Shown here: positions 5,694 to 12,903 of the stretch, in pieces
Layout of the letters: the number at the start of each line of letters is the position of its first letter
Position numbering within the stretch: position 1 is the first letter of the stretch
From: a virus
Direction: 5' to 3' (one strand)
DNA length: 24,319 nt
Virus record (IMG/VR): IMGVR_UViG_3300010150_000169
Location: 1-24,319 of that record
Notes under the pieces: model-generated
What the model saw: the letters and a program-made list of their open reading frames with translations, nothing else
Told to the model about the DNA's origin: nothing
Database searches by the model: none
Program-made: the position numbers and the translations under genes

Positions 5694-5722
5694 TTGACAT
5701 AACAAGCTCTTAATGTTACAAT
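5694..5722 (+). promoter_or_regulatory. Sigma-70-type promoter with extended -10
   Basis: TTGACA (5694-5699), a 17-base spacer and TACAAT (5717-5722), preceded by TGT (5714-5716) as an extended -10. It drives thyX (ATG at 5745) and probably the genes through 10065. Confidence 0.75.
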
Positions 5723-5744
5723 TATATCATGTTCGGAGAAAACT

Positions 5745-6377
5745 ATGACGGTTAAACTGGTCTCCATCACACCTGATGCTGAGAAACACATGGGATATGT
5801 TGCTAGGGTGTCGAACCCAAACAACCAAGACAACCCAAATTATGCTGGTCTTCTAAAGTACTGCATCAAACATCAACATTGGTCTGTGTTTGAACAAGCA
5901 TTCTTAACCCTTGAGATTGAGACCACTCGTGGTATTGCAGCTCAAATTCTGCGACATCGTAGTTTTACATATCAAGAATTTTCACAACGTTATGCTGATT
6001 CTTCCTTACTCGCGGAGAAGATCCCTCTACCTGAACTACGGCGTCAAGACACCAAGAATCGTCAGAATTCTATTGATGATATTGACCCGTTTGTCAAACA
6101 GAAGTATGAGACCCTGATGCAGGAACACTTCAGAGATGCCATGTCATTGTATCAAACGATGCTTGATGAAGGTATTGCAAAGGAGTGTGCTCGTTTCGTG
6201 CTGCCTCTCGCTGTACCCACTAGAATCTACATGACTGGCAGTGTCAGGTCATGGATCCATTACATAGATCTGAGATCCGCCCACGGTACTCAGAAGGAAC
6301 ACATGGACATCGCTCATGCATGTCGCGATATTTTTAAAGAAGTTTTACCTACTGTTTCCGAAGCACTTGATTGGTGA
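5745..6377 (+). CDS. thyX: Flavin-dependent thymidylate synthase ThyX
   Basis: The protein has 210 residues. It carries the ThyX signature RHRx7S as R70-H71-R72 to S80, within LRHRSFTYQEFSQRY. It makes dTMP from dUMP using methylenetetrahydrofolate and reduced FAD, supplying thymidine for phage DNA. Other family features are the N-terminal PNYAGLLKYCIKHQHWSVFEQ helix and the substrate-binding C-terminal segment with RSWIHYIDLRSAHGTQKE. The gene is slightly shorter than many bacterial ThyX proteins but has all core blocks. It is the first gene of its transcript, directly after a strong promoter. Marine cyanobacteria also use ThyX, so host origin is likely. Confidence 0.95.
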   Translation: MTVKLVSITPDAEKHMGYVARVSNPNNQDNPNYAGLLKYCIKHQHWSVFEQAFLTLEIETTRGIAAQILRHRSFTYQEFSQRYADSSLLAEKIPLPELRRQDTKNRQNSIDDIDPFVKQKYETLMQEHFRDAMSLYQTMLDEGIAKECARFVLPLAVPTRIYMTGSVRSWIHYIDLRSAHGTQKEHMDIAHACRDIFKEVLPTVSEALDW

Positions 6378-6380
6378 ATT

Positions 6381-6893
6381 ATGAACATCTTTGTTACTGA
6401 TGAATCTCCATGGAAATCTGCTGCTGTCTTACCAGACAAGCACATCGTAAAGATGCCCTTGGAGACCTGTCAGATGCTCGCTATAGTCGCTTCAGACAAG
6501 TGGGGTCATAGTTATGGTACATTACCCAAAGCAGACGGTACACCCTATGCTACTGAGAAGGGTGCATTCCGTAATCACCCCTGCACCAAGTGGGCAAACG
6601 AGACTGTAGCAAACTCTCGATGGTTGCTTGAGCATGGTATGGCATTATGTGAAGAGTATTTCAATCGGTATGGAAAGATCCATACTTGTTTCAAGACTCT
6701 CCTTGCTGCTGACGAAATCATTCCTTATGTAAAATACGACAGTCATACTCCCTTTGTCTTTGCAGGACCTGATGAGTATAAATATGACACCAGCATTGAC
6801 ATCTTCACTGCTTATAAGATGTATGTTGCATCCAAACCATGGGTTGCAACTAACTACTTACGACTACCAAATAAAAAACCAGACTGGGTATAA
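6381..6893 (+). CDS. Conserved phage/bacterial protein, function unknown
   Basis: The protein has 170 residues. It begins MNIFVTDESPWKSAAVLPD followed by KHIVKMPLETCQMLAIV, then FRNHPCTKWANETVANSRWL and a Tyr- and Lys-rich end. From memory, this pattern (TD..P..AA..L.D.H..KM.LE..Q.L, RNHPC..W) recurs in many phage proteins without a proven function. Invariant-looking His, Cys and Arg residues suggest an enzyme rather than a structural role. It lies three bases after thyX and three before speD, so it is co-transcribed with nucleotide and polyamine metabolism genes. I do not assign an activity. Confidence 0.75.
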   Translation: MNIFVTDESPWKSAAVLPDKHIVKMPLETCQMLAIVASDKWGHSYGTLPKADGTPYATEKGAFRNHPCTKWANETVANSRWLLEHGMALCEEYFNRYGKIHTCFKTLLAADEIIPYVKYDSHTPFVFAGPDEYKYDTSIDIFTAYKMYVASKPWVATNYLRLPNKKPDWV

Positions 6894-6896
6894 CAC

Positions 6897-7232
6897 ATGA
6901 GACATATTTTATTTACTCTAAAGGGTTGTAATGTAGAACTTATGGAGGATAAAGAATATATGAGGGGACTTTTATATATGGCTGCAAAAGAATCTAAGTC
7001 AACTCTTCTTGATTTGACTGTACATAAGTTTGATCCACAAGGACTTACTGGTATCGCTATGCTTGCAGATTCTCATATCAGTATTCATACTTGGCCGGAA
7101 AAGGGTATGGCAGTGTGTGATGCATTTACATGTGGTGATCACACTGATCCACAAGCTGCAGTAGAATATATGAGAGATAAACTTGAATCTACTGATATGG
7201 TTTCTAAAATGTTTATCAGACCTTTAGACTAA
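6897..7232 (+). CDS. speD: S-adenosylmethionine decarboxylase proenzyme
   Basis: The protein has 111 residues and is of the short bacterial class. Self-cleavage before Ser59 (in LADSHISIHTWPE) would create the pyruvoyl cofactor; His64 and Cys79 lie at the spacing of the processing and catalytic residues (Ser+5, Ser+20). The usual Glu before the Ser is Asp here. The product, decarboxylated SAM, is the aminopropyl donor for spermidine, which helps neutralise packaged DNA. No spermidine synthase is seen in the window, so a host enzyme would have to finish the pathway. speD is a known cyanophage auxiliary gene. Confidence 0.92.
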   Translation: MRHILFTLKGCNVELMEDKEYMRGLLYMAAKESKSTLLDLTVHKFDPQGLTGIAMLADSHISIHTWPEKGMAVCDAFTCGDHTDPQAAVEYMRDKLESTDMVSKMFIRPLD

Positions 7233-7255
7233 ATAAAACTACACTACTTGAAATT

Positions 7256-7489
7256 ATGCCTACTTATCCTGTTATTAACAAAGTGACTGGGGAAAAACAA
7301 ACCCTTCACCTGTCCATGAAACAATATTGTGATTGGAAAGATGGTAATCCTGATTGGGACAAAGATTGGTCTGCAGGATGTGCAGGAGTCGCAGAAGTTG
7401 GCGAATGGAAAAACAAAGTTGACGGTGGATTTAAAGATGTCTTAACCAACATCAAAAACCATCACCCACATGCCACATTTGAAGTCTAA
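7256..7489 (+). CDS. Conserved cyanophage hypothetical protein
   Basis: The protein has 77 residues. It starts MPTYPVINKVTGEKQTLHLSM, which recalls small FmdB-type regulatory proteins but without their zinc-binding cysteines. It then has NPDWDKDWSAGCAGVAEVGEW and a helical end. From memory, the NPDWDKDWS and CAGVxEVGEW blocks recur in cyanomyoviruses. The function is unknown. It lies between speD and phoH and is probably co-transcribed with them. Confidence 0.72.
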   Translation: MPTYPVINKVTGEKQTLHLSMKQYCDWKDGNPDWDKDWSAGCAGVAEVGEWKNKVDGGFKDVLTNIKNHHPHATFEV

Positions 7490-7497
7490 CTAAAATT

Positions 7498-8238
7498 ATG
7501 ACACGAAAGAAAAAGTCTCTTGCTGATACTAGTGCAAAGGTGATGCGGCGAAAGAAGCCAATCAATTCTGATCAACTTCTTGATATCCAGTCGTTAACTC
7601 CAGCTCAAGATAAAGTTTTTGATGATTGGAAACAGGGTAAAAATCTTTGTCTCTTTGGTTGTGCTGGTACAGGTAAAACATTTGTTGCATTATACCTAGC
7701 ACTTAAGTCTGTCTTAGATGATAGTACTCCATACGAGAAGATCTACATCGTTCGTTCTTTAGTTGCTACTAGAGAGATTGGATTCCTTCCAGGAGATCAT
7801 GATGACAAAGCTGCTTTGTATCAGATTCCTTATAAGAACATGGTTCAATACATGTTTGAAATGCCATCTGATCCAGACTTCGATATTCTGTATGATAAAC
7901 TAAAGGAACAAGAAACTGTATCGTTCTGGTCTACAAGTTTTATTCGTGGTACTACTCTCGATAATTCTATTGTTATCGTTGATGAAATGCAGAACTTGAA
8001 TTTTCATGAACTTGATAGTATAATTACAAGGTGTGGTCAAGATACAAGAATCATTTTCTCTGGTGATGCCGTACAGTCTGACCTTGTAAAGACTAACGAA
8101 CGCAATGGTATTCTAAATTTTATGAGTATCATTCAAAACATGAAAGAGTTTGGTTGTACTGAATTTAACATTCAAGACATTGTTCGTTCTGGTTTAGTCC
8201 GAAGTTACTTAGTTGCAAAAATTGAATCAGGATTTTAA
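7498..8238 (+). CDS. phoH: PhoH-like P-loop ATPase
   Basis: The protein has 246 residues. The Walker A motif is GCAGTGKT at about residues 54-61, and the Walker B motif is IVIVDEMQN with D162-E163. These and the segment RLxxSGD-like IIFSGDAVQSDL fit the PhoH family, related to the N-terminal half of superfamily 1 helicases. PhoH is common in marine phages; in bacteria it belongs to the phosphate-starvation regulon, but its biochemical role in phage is unsettled, with RNA-linked ATPase activity one proposal. A basic N-terminus (TRKKKS, RRKK) could bind nucleic acid. Its stop overlaps the next start (TAATG), linking it to a nuclease gene. Confidence 0.92.
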   Translation: MTRKKKSLADTSAKVMRRKKPINSDQLLDIQSLTPAQDKVFDDWKQGKNLCLFGCAGTGKTFVALYLALKSVLDDSTPYEKIYIVRSLVATREIGFLPGDHDDKAALYQIPYKNMVQYMFEMPSDPDFDILYDKLKEQETVSFWSTSFIRGTTLDNSIVIVDEMQNLNFHELDSIITRCGQDTRIIFSGDAVQSDLVKTNERNGILNFMSIIQNMKEFGCTEFNIQDIVRSGLVRSYLVAKIESGF

Positions 8239-8900
8239 TGTTTGAACATGTAACTATTGATCTACCTAAAAAACTTAAACGTGAGGAGATCGATGGCAAA
8301 AGATACTATCGATTGCCAAATGATGATGTTACTAAATTAGTATCGATCACGACAGTCACTGGTTTTAAGTCTAGAGAAGATATTGCAAAGTGGCGTCGTA
8401 GAGTCGGTGCTGCAGAAGCAAACAAAATTTCTACTCGTGCAGCCAGTCGAGGAACTGATATGCACACACTAGTTGAACACTATCTGTTAAACGAACCTCT
8501 ACCAGAGAAACAACCACTAGCAGAGTTTATGTTCAAGTTTGCAAAACCTGAACTAAACAAACTGAGTAAAATTCACGCTCTAGAAAAGTCCCTATATAGT
8601 AAACAACTAGGTGTAGCAGGAACTGTTGACTGCATCGCGGAGTACGACGGTGAGCTCGCCATAGTTGATTTCAAGACTTCTAAAGAACCAAAACCTAGAG
8701 AATGGATTGATAGTTATTTCGTACAAGCAGCTGGTTATGCCTGTATGTTATACGAACTGACTGGCATCGCCGTCAAAAAACTTGTTATTATTATGTCATG
8801 TGAAAATGGAGAATGTAAAGTCTATGAAGAGTACGACAAGCAAAAGTATATTAGATTACTTATGCAGTACATCCGTAACTGGAAAGAATTTAATGAGTAG
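8238..8900 (+). CDS. PD-(D/E)XK (Cas4/RecB-like) exonuclease
   Basis: The protein has 220 residues. Core motifs in order are H76-x3-E80 in MHTLVEHYL, E116 in ALEKSLY, D131 in GVAGTVDCIAEYDG, D144-F-K146 in AIVDFKTSK, and Q163 in YFVQAAGYA. This is the RecB-type nuclease arrangement also seen in MGME1 and Cas4, without the Cas4 iron-sulfur cysteines. It probably trims single-stranded or flapped DNA during replication, recombination or host DNA breakdown. The start overlaps phoH as TAATG and the end overlaps gp33 by eight bases, so all are translationally coupled. The substrate is inferred from the family only. Confidence 0.88.
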   Translation: MFEHVTIDLPKKLKREEIDGKRYYRLPNDDVTKLVSITTVTGFKSREDIAKWRRRVGAAEANKISTRAASRGTDMHTLVEHYLLNEPLPEKQPLAEFMFKFAKPELNKLSKIHALEKSLYSKQLGVAGTVDCIAEYDGELAIVDFKTSKEPKPREWIDSYFVQAAGYACMLYELTGIAVKKLVIIMSCENGECKVYEEYDKQKYIRLLMQYIRNWKEFNE

Positions 8901-9162
8901 ACAAAAGGACGAACTAGAGAATTTACTTGAGGGTAAATTCTTAACCGCTTCTAAATTCTCATTAGAGATTGAGGAGATTGTTCGCGACTGTAAAGGTGAA
9001 TTAAATTACATCGAGGCAATTATTTGTTATTGCGATGAGAATAAAATTGAACTGGAAACAGTAAACAAATTAATTTCTAAACCACTCAAAGAAAAAATTC
9101 GTGCCGATGCACAAAGACTTAACTGCATCAAACGAACTACAAGGGCTAAACTACCATTGTGA
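8893..9162 (+). CDS. 33: gp33 late transcription coactivator
   Basis: The protein has 89 residues (T4 gp33: 112). The block from about residue 16 to 78 follows T4 gp33: a helix (KFSLEIEEIVRDCKG), LNYIEAIICYCDENKIELETV, then KLISKPLKEKIRADAQRLN. The end, TTRAKLPL, is a short hydrophobic tail like the one T4 gp33 uses to dock on the sliding clamp gp45. gp33 bridges the clamp and host RNA polymerase beta flap so that gp55 can fire late promoters. Its place ahead of gp59 matches the T4 order rnh-dsbA-33-59-32. The acidic N-terminus of T4 gp33 is shortened here. The identification rests on pattern and synteny. Confidence 0.78.
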   Translation: MSRQKDELENLLEGKFLTASKFSLEIEEIVRDCKGELNYIEAIICYCDENKIELETVNKLISKPLKEKIRADAQRLNCIKRTTRAKLPL

Positions 9163-9752
9163 CTGGGTTTGAGGTTTACAAAACCTATCTAGCAATCAAA
9201 TTACATTTCACGAAGGACGACTACAACTACTTTACTTTCAATGGAAAGTCTAGGGCATCTGAGTCGTCCTTTGAAAAAAGAAAGGACAGATACTTTTTTA
9301 AAAAACTTGGTACTAAGTTTGACAAAGAAACTATCTTACAATTTTTTGTGTCTCATTTTGTAGAAAACAGTAACACATGGATTGGAGATCTATCTGTCTA
9401 CAACTCTTCAACATTTAATGCTTGGAAGAAAAAAATACAATCAATGACATTTATGTTTGAGAATGACATAGATTACTTAATTGATGTATGTAATTTTGAA
9501 AGTATTTTTGATTGTAAGACTGGTAATCATCCAGTATTATTACAAGCATATTTGGGCGAAAGAATAACACTAGAAACTATGGTGATACTTAATTCATTAG
9601 TTAAGTATATACCAGACTTCGACAAAAAAATTAAAGAACCTGTAGTGTGGCCAGATGTAAGAAAAAAGGTAGTAAAATACGAACCTTTCTTATCTGTAGA
9701 TAAGAATAAATACAAAAGTATCGTAGTTAAAAAAATAAATGGCATTCTTTGA
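9159..9752 (+). CDS. 59: gp59 helicase loader
   Basis: The protein has 197 residues (T4 gp59: 217). It starts with GTG overlapping the gp33 stop as GTGA. It is helical and basic throughout. The segments FEVYKTYLAIKLHF, SSFEKRKDRYFFKKL, SNTWIGDLSVYNSSTFNAWKK and FEFMFENDIDYL-type repeats line up with T4 gp59 (for example, KRRDKYFFQKL and AWIGDISD in T4). gp59 binds forked DNA and gp32, loads the gp41 helicase and holds back the polymerase until loading. It lies two genes before gp32 as part of the T4 replication cluster. Base composition matches its surroundings. Confidence 0.88.
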   Translation: MTGFEVYKTYLAIKLHFTKDDYNYFTFNGKSRASESSFEKRKDRYFFKKLGTKFDKETILQFFVSHFVENSNTWIGDLSVYNSSTFNAWKKKIQSMTFMFENDIDYLIDVCNFESIFDCKTGNHPVLLQAYLGERITLETMVILNSLVKYIPDFDKKIKEPVVWPDVRKKVVKYEPFLSVDKNKYKSIVVKKINGIL

Positions 9753-10065
9753 TGACATTCCCATTCGTGCTGAAGCAGCAGAACTCTTTGATTTATATCA
9801 GAGAATGATGCAAATCAGTATGGGTGGGTTACATAGTATGGAATTGAAAACAGAATATCTAGATAAACTTTCTAGAATTTTAGAACTTCAAAAGATCATG
9901 TGGTTCAGAGCAAAATACTCTGAGGAAGATGATGCATTTGAATTTTGCCAACATCTTAAAAAATGTGCCGAGATGCTAGGATACAAAGGTGACATTGATG
10001 AAACCTTTAAAGCAATGGAGAATGATGTCGCTTCATGCCGAGAAATTCTACAGGGGGAGTCTTGA
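9739..10065 (+). CDS. DUF1825-like cyanobacterial-type protein
   Basis: The protein has 108 residues and is all-helical. It starts MAFFDDIPIRAEAAELFDLYQRMMQ and continues with a YLDKLSRILELQKIMWFRAKYSEED helix and a C-terminal segment ending FKAMENDV. This pattern (MxFFDSxIxQxEAxxLFxxYQxLMQ...RYRIFxKRFELSED) is the one I remember for DUF1825, a family found in cyanobacteria and their phages. T4 has no gene between 59 and 32, so this is a cyanophage insertion. It overlaps gp59 by 14 bases, and its last codons are followed by the gp32 promoter. The function is unknown; a role in replication or transcription is inferred only from position. Confidence 0.68.
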   Translation: MAFFDDIPIRAEAAELFDLYQRMMQISMGGLHSMELKTEYLDKLSRILELQKIMWFRAKYSEEDDAFEFCQHLKKCAEMLGYKGDIDETFKAMENDVASCREILQGES

Positions 10066-10090
10066 CTTCCACCCAATACCCTGTTATAAT
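10062..10090 (+). promoter_or_regulatory. Sigma-70-type promoter for gp32, extended -10
   Basis: TTGACT (10062-10067), a 17-base spacer and a perfect TATAAT (10085-10090), preceded by TGT for an extended -10. It starts inside the stop of the upstream gene and gives gp32 its own strong transcript. Confidence 0.82.
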
Positions 10091-10116
10091 GATTCAGTGG
10101 ACAACACCACACAAGC

Positions 10117-10134
10117 CAAATACGAACAAATACG
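10117..10134 (+). repeat. Direct repeat CAAATACG in the gp32 leader
   Basis: CAAATACG occurs at 10117-10124 and 10127-10134, directly before the ribosome-binding site GGAG (10134-10137) of gp32. The whole leader is A- and C-rich with little pairing, as expected for an autogenous gp32 binding site. Confidence 0.45.
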
Positions 10135-10143
10135 GAGACACAC

Positions 10144-11070
10144 ATGACTTTTTCTTCCCTCAAGCGCGACTCTGCATCCGCTTTTGAAAAACTCACAAAA
10201 GAATTAGAGAAGGTTGCATCTGGAGATAAAGGATCCAATAGAGATGACAACCTTTGGAAACCTGAGATGGATAAATCTGGTAATGGTTACGCAGTAATTC
10301 GTTTCTTGCCTGCCCCTGATGGTGAAGATATTCCCTGGGCAAAGATCTTTAGTCATGCATTCCAGGGACCTGGTGGATGGTATATTGAAAACTCTTTGAC
10401 TACTATTGGTAAATCTGATCCTGTTGGTGATATGAATCGCGAACTTTGGAACAGTGGTTCAGATCGCGATAAAGAAACTGCTCGTAAACAGAAACGTAAA
10501 CTGTCTTACTACTCTAACATCTATGTTGTTCAGGATCCTCTGCATCCTGAGAACGAAGGTAAGGTCTTCCTATACAAGTATGGTAAGAAGATCCATGATA
10601 AGATTGTAGAAGCAATGCAACCTGCATTTGCAGATGAAACTCCCATCAATCCTTTTGATTTCTGGAAAGGTGCTAACTTCAAACTGAAGATTCGCAAACT
10701 TGATGGTTACTGGAACTATGATAAGTCCGAGTTTGATTCTCCTTCCACTCTTGGTGGGTTTGATGATACTCAACTCGAATCAATCTACAAGTCTCAGAAC
10801 TCTCTTGCAGAACTTGCTGCCGCTGATAAGTTCAAGACTTACGAAGAACTTGAAAAGCGTATGAATACGGTTCTTAACTCTAAGAAGACGCCTCGTATTG
10901 ATCCAGAGACTGCCGAAGACGAAATGTTTGAAGCACCTAAGTTCAACACTTCATCTGGTGGATTCAACGATCCAGACATCACTGGTGGCAACCAGGTTGT
11001 TCCTCAGATGAGTGCCGAAGAAAGTGAAGATGATGCAATGTCTTACTTTGCACGTCTCGCTGAAGAGTGA
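10144..11070 (+). CDS. 32: gp32 single-stranded DNA-binding protein
   Basis: The protein has 308 residues (T4 gp32: 301). A basic N-terminal segment for cooperative binding is followed by the OB-fold core: YAVIRFLPAPDGEDIPWAKIF, KRKLSYYSNIYVVQDP, then PENEGKVFLYKYGKKIHDKI, closely parallel to T4. The acidic C-terminal tail (EESEDDAMSYFARLAEE) recruits gp59 and other replication proteins. In the region of the T4 zinc site (Cys77, Cys87, Cys90), this protein has SDPVGDMNREL with no cysteine, so it lacks the zinc finger. It has its own promoter, an unstructured leader and a terminator. A good GGAG lies six bases before the ATG. Expression is probably high and may be self-repressed. Confidence 0.94.
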   Translation: MTFSSLKRDSASAFEKLTKELEKVASGDKGSNRDDNLWKPEMDKSGNGYAVIRFLPAPDGEDIPWAKIFSHAFQGPGGWYIENSLTTIGKSDPVGDMNRELWNSGSDRDKETARKQKRKLSYYSNIYVVQDPLHPENEGKVFLYKYGKKIHDKIVEAMQPAFADETPINPFDFWKGANFKLKIRKLDGYWNYDKSEFDSPSTLGGFDDTQLESIYKSQNSLAELAAADKFKTYEELEKRMNTVLNSKKTPRIDPETAEDEMFEAPKFNTSSGGFNDPDITGGNQVVPQMSAEESEDDAMSYFARLAEE

Positions 11071-11129
11071 TAAATAGTTCTGTCGCTCTTTCGTGCGCGA
11101 CACGCTACGAATAGGAATATCGCTTTATT
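11069..11129 (+). other. Non-coding stretch with a GATAAATA motif and hairpin
   Basis: GATAAATA (11069-11076) fits the late-promoter pattern. It is followed by TGTCGC (11081-11086) pairing with GCGACA (11097-11102). There is no start codon or usable reading frame before the terminator at 11130. A transcript starting here would be only about 75 bases, so this is either a short RNA or simply the gp32 3' untranslated region. Confidence 0.3.
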
Positions 11130-11155
11130 GAGGGGTTAACCACCCCTCTTTTTTT
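11130..11155 (+). terminator. Rho-independent terminator after gp32
   Basis: GAGGGGT (11130-11136) pairs with ACCCCTC (11142-11148), followed by seven T. It also lies at the stop of the minus-strand gp53 gene. Read from the minus strand the hairpin has no T-run after it, so it mainly serves the plus strand. Confidence 0.82.
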
Positions 11156-11861
11156 ATGCCGATCTAAAAAGTGGTTCAGAAATTCTTAAACCTTTATTGT
11201 TAATCTTGTACTTAGTATTATAAGCAAGCAGTTTTTCTAATTCTTCTGCAAGTAAATTCAAATATCTTACTCTTGGTAAAATAATTTCTCGTTTATTTTC
11301 ATTCAGACTATATTCATATTCACGATTAGTAACTGCAGTCAGTCCTTGTGCAGCAGTTACTGTATTAACAACTTGAGTTGTTACGTTATTAGTAGTACTG
11401 GTTGTATAATATTCAAAAGACCAGTCAGGTAGATAACCAGAAACTAATTGTGGTGCAGATCCTTGATAAAATTCAATGATAACTCCTTGATCTAATACAA
11501 TGCCCAAGTCAACATCTGTAATTCTATCTGTTTCCCAGTGTCTAATATCATCAATTTTATCTCCATACTTAACATCGATATAGTCATCAAGTTCATCTGG
11601 TGCTAAGGGCCACTCAGATCTTATATCAGTGATATTATTGAGAAGAAGAATAGTCCAATACCATCTTGGATCATTAAATTCTTTTAAAGCAATTCTATCT
11701 GGTGACTCACCTGGATTAATAGTATATGGAACTGAAGAACTATAGACTGCATTAAAACTATCTCTCGCTCTTACTCTACGAAAAATATTTTTAGAAATTT
11801 TAAAGTCACCCTTTCTTTTGAAATCAGGGTAAAGAAAATTTGGCTGGGAATCGAAAAACAT
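11154..11861 (-). CDS. 53: gp53 baseplate wedge protein
   Basis: The protein has 235 residues (T4 gp53: 196). The typical gp53 block is present: a basic N-terminus with FKISKNIFRRVRARD, then SPDRIALKEFNDPRWYWTILLLNNI followed by SEWPLAPDELDDYIDVKYGD. The WYW-LLLNN and WPL-YI--KYG segments mark this family. gp53 joins neighbouring wedges into the hexagonal baseplate. The C-terminal third is longer than in T4, with a Thr- and Val-rich segment (TTSTTNNVTTQVVNTV). The gene is on the minus strand, convergent with gp32, and follows gp48 by eight bases. No ribosome-binding site is evident. Confidence 0.88.
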   Translation of the reverse strand: MFFDSQPNFLYPDFKRKGDFKISKNIFRRVRARDSFNAVYSSSVPYTINPGESPDRIALKEFNDPRWYWTILLLNNITDIRSEWPLAPDELDDYIDVKYGDKIDDIRHWETDRITDVDLGIVLDQGVIIEFYQGSAPQLVSGYLPDWSFEYYTTSTTNNVTTQVVNTVTAAQGLTAVTNREYEYSLNENKREIILPRVRYLNLLAEELEKLLAYNTKYKINNKGLRISEPLFRSA

Positions 11862-11869
11862 TTTTTTTA

Positions 11870-12898
11870 TTAGTAGTTGTTTTCTTTAACTTCAGTTGAA
11901 GTAATGATCTCAGTTTCTGTGAAACTTAATGTCATAGTATATGCAACAGGATCAGCACCTTTATATGTAGCCCAAATTGCATCTGGTGTATAGTTAATAG
12001 ATACCTGAGTTAAAACACATGGTTTTAATTTTGGTAGAGATGTAATTTCACTATTGTCTTCACCATTTTTCCAACCAATTCTAAAAATATTCGGAACGGT
12101 CAACCAACGATCGGAAAGGTTACCTGAATCACCTTCTGACCCTTCTTTCAAACCAAGTCTAGAGTTATAATCTGGTAGAGAATTTGCTCTGATAGTTTTA
12201 ATAATTCTTTGAATTGCCGCAGTCTCTCCTGAATTTCTGGGGACAAGTTTCCAATCAAAAGTAAACTGTCTCATACCCACACCATTAAATACCTGTTCGG
12301 TATATGGATTCATAATTTTTCCAAAACCATTTTGAGTAACCTGTTGAGATCCGCCTTGACCAACAATACTATCTAATAGTTTCATCGCAACTCCAATCTT
12401 ACCACCACCGGCAAGAGCCTGTAGGTTTTTGGTAATAGATTCTGCACTATCTGCATTAGCAAAACCTTTTCCAATCGAAGGTAATAATTTACCAACAACT
12501 CCAGATCCTTCTTTATAATTTGGACTATCTTGGTATTGAACATTATTGGGTATTGGTAAAATAACAGTACCAAGTTTTGCTACATTTGTTTTTTGTGATT
12601 GAATATTACTAAGAAAAGTAGATTCGCCAAGGTTATCAATACCAAATGAGTTCTCTAATCCAGACTCATCTTCAGTAGCAGTTTCTCCTTCTTCACCACT
12701 AGTTTGTGTAGCAGGTGTAGTTCTAAATTGTAGTTCAGTTGTTTTAACAAATTTAACAATATCCATTTGCATATAATCATAACCTGCACCAGCAGGCCAT
12801 TGAAGACCGTCACCTAAGACAGAACTACTAAGGTTAACGTTTGCGGCAAACTTCCTAAGGTATTCTGGGAGTTCTTCGACGAATGATTTGCTAGACAT
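11870..12898 (-). CDS. 48: gp48 baseplate tail-tube cap protein
   Basis: The protein has 342 residues (T4 gp48: 364). The segments GLQWPAGAGYDYMQMDIVKF near residues 32-52 and NPYTEQVFNGVGMRQFTF followed by DWKLVPRNSGE near 196-222 fit a tail-tube-fold protein of the gp48/gp54 type. A Ser/Thr/Glu-rich insert (TQTSGEEGETATEDES) separates strands in the N-terminal half. gp48 caps the hub and starts the tail tube with gp54. The gene is transcribed leftward with gp53, and its start is divergent from gp4 with only 36 bases between. No late-promoter octamer is visible in that gap on the minus strand. Confidence 0.8.
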   Translation of the reverse strand: MSSKSFVEELPEYLRKFAANVNLSSSVLGDGLQWPAGAGYDYMQMDIVKFVKTTELQFRTTPATQTSGEEGETATEDESGLENSFGIDNLGESTFLSNIQSQKTNVAKLGTVILPIPNNVQYQDSPNYKEGSGVVGKLLPSIGKGFANADSAESITKNLQALAGGGKIGVAMKLLDSIVGQGGSQQVTQNGFGKIMNPYTEQVFNGVGMRQFTFDWKLVPRNSGETAAIQRIIKTIRANSLPDYNSRLGLKEGSEGDSGNLSDRWLTVPNIFRIGWKNGEDNSEITSLPKLKPCVLTQVSINYTPDAIWATYKGADPVAYTMTLSFTETEIITSTEVKENNY

Positions 12899-12903
12899 AA
12901 ATA
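12896..12903 (+). promoter_or_regulatory. Late-type promoter motif (CATAAATA) before gp4
   Basis: CATAAATA overlaps the minus-strand start codon of gp48 and lies about 31 bases before the plus-strand ATG at 12935, a good distance for a T4-type late promoter of the cyanophage form NATAAATA. A perfect palindrome TATAGCTATA follows at 12924-12933. Confidence 0.5.

Noticed and set aside
7256-7489. MPTYPVINKVTG start considered as an FmdB-type zinc ribbon
   Set aside because: The CxxC pairs that define the zinc ribbon are missing.
9705-9725. AATAAATA inside gp59 and similar octamers inside other genes
   Set aside because: They fit the late-promoter pattern but lie within coding sequence far from any start, and such AT-only motifs are expected by chance.
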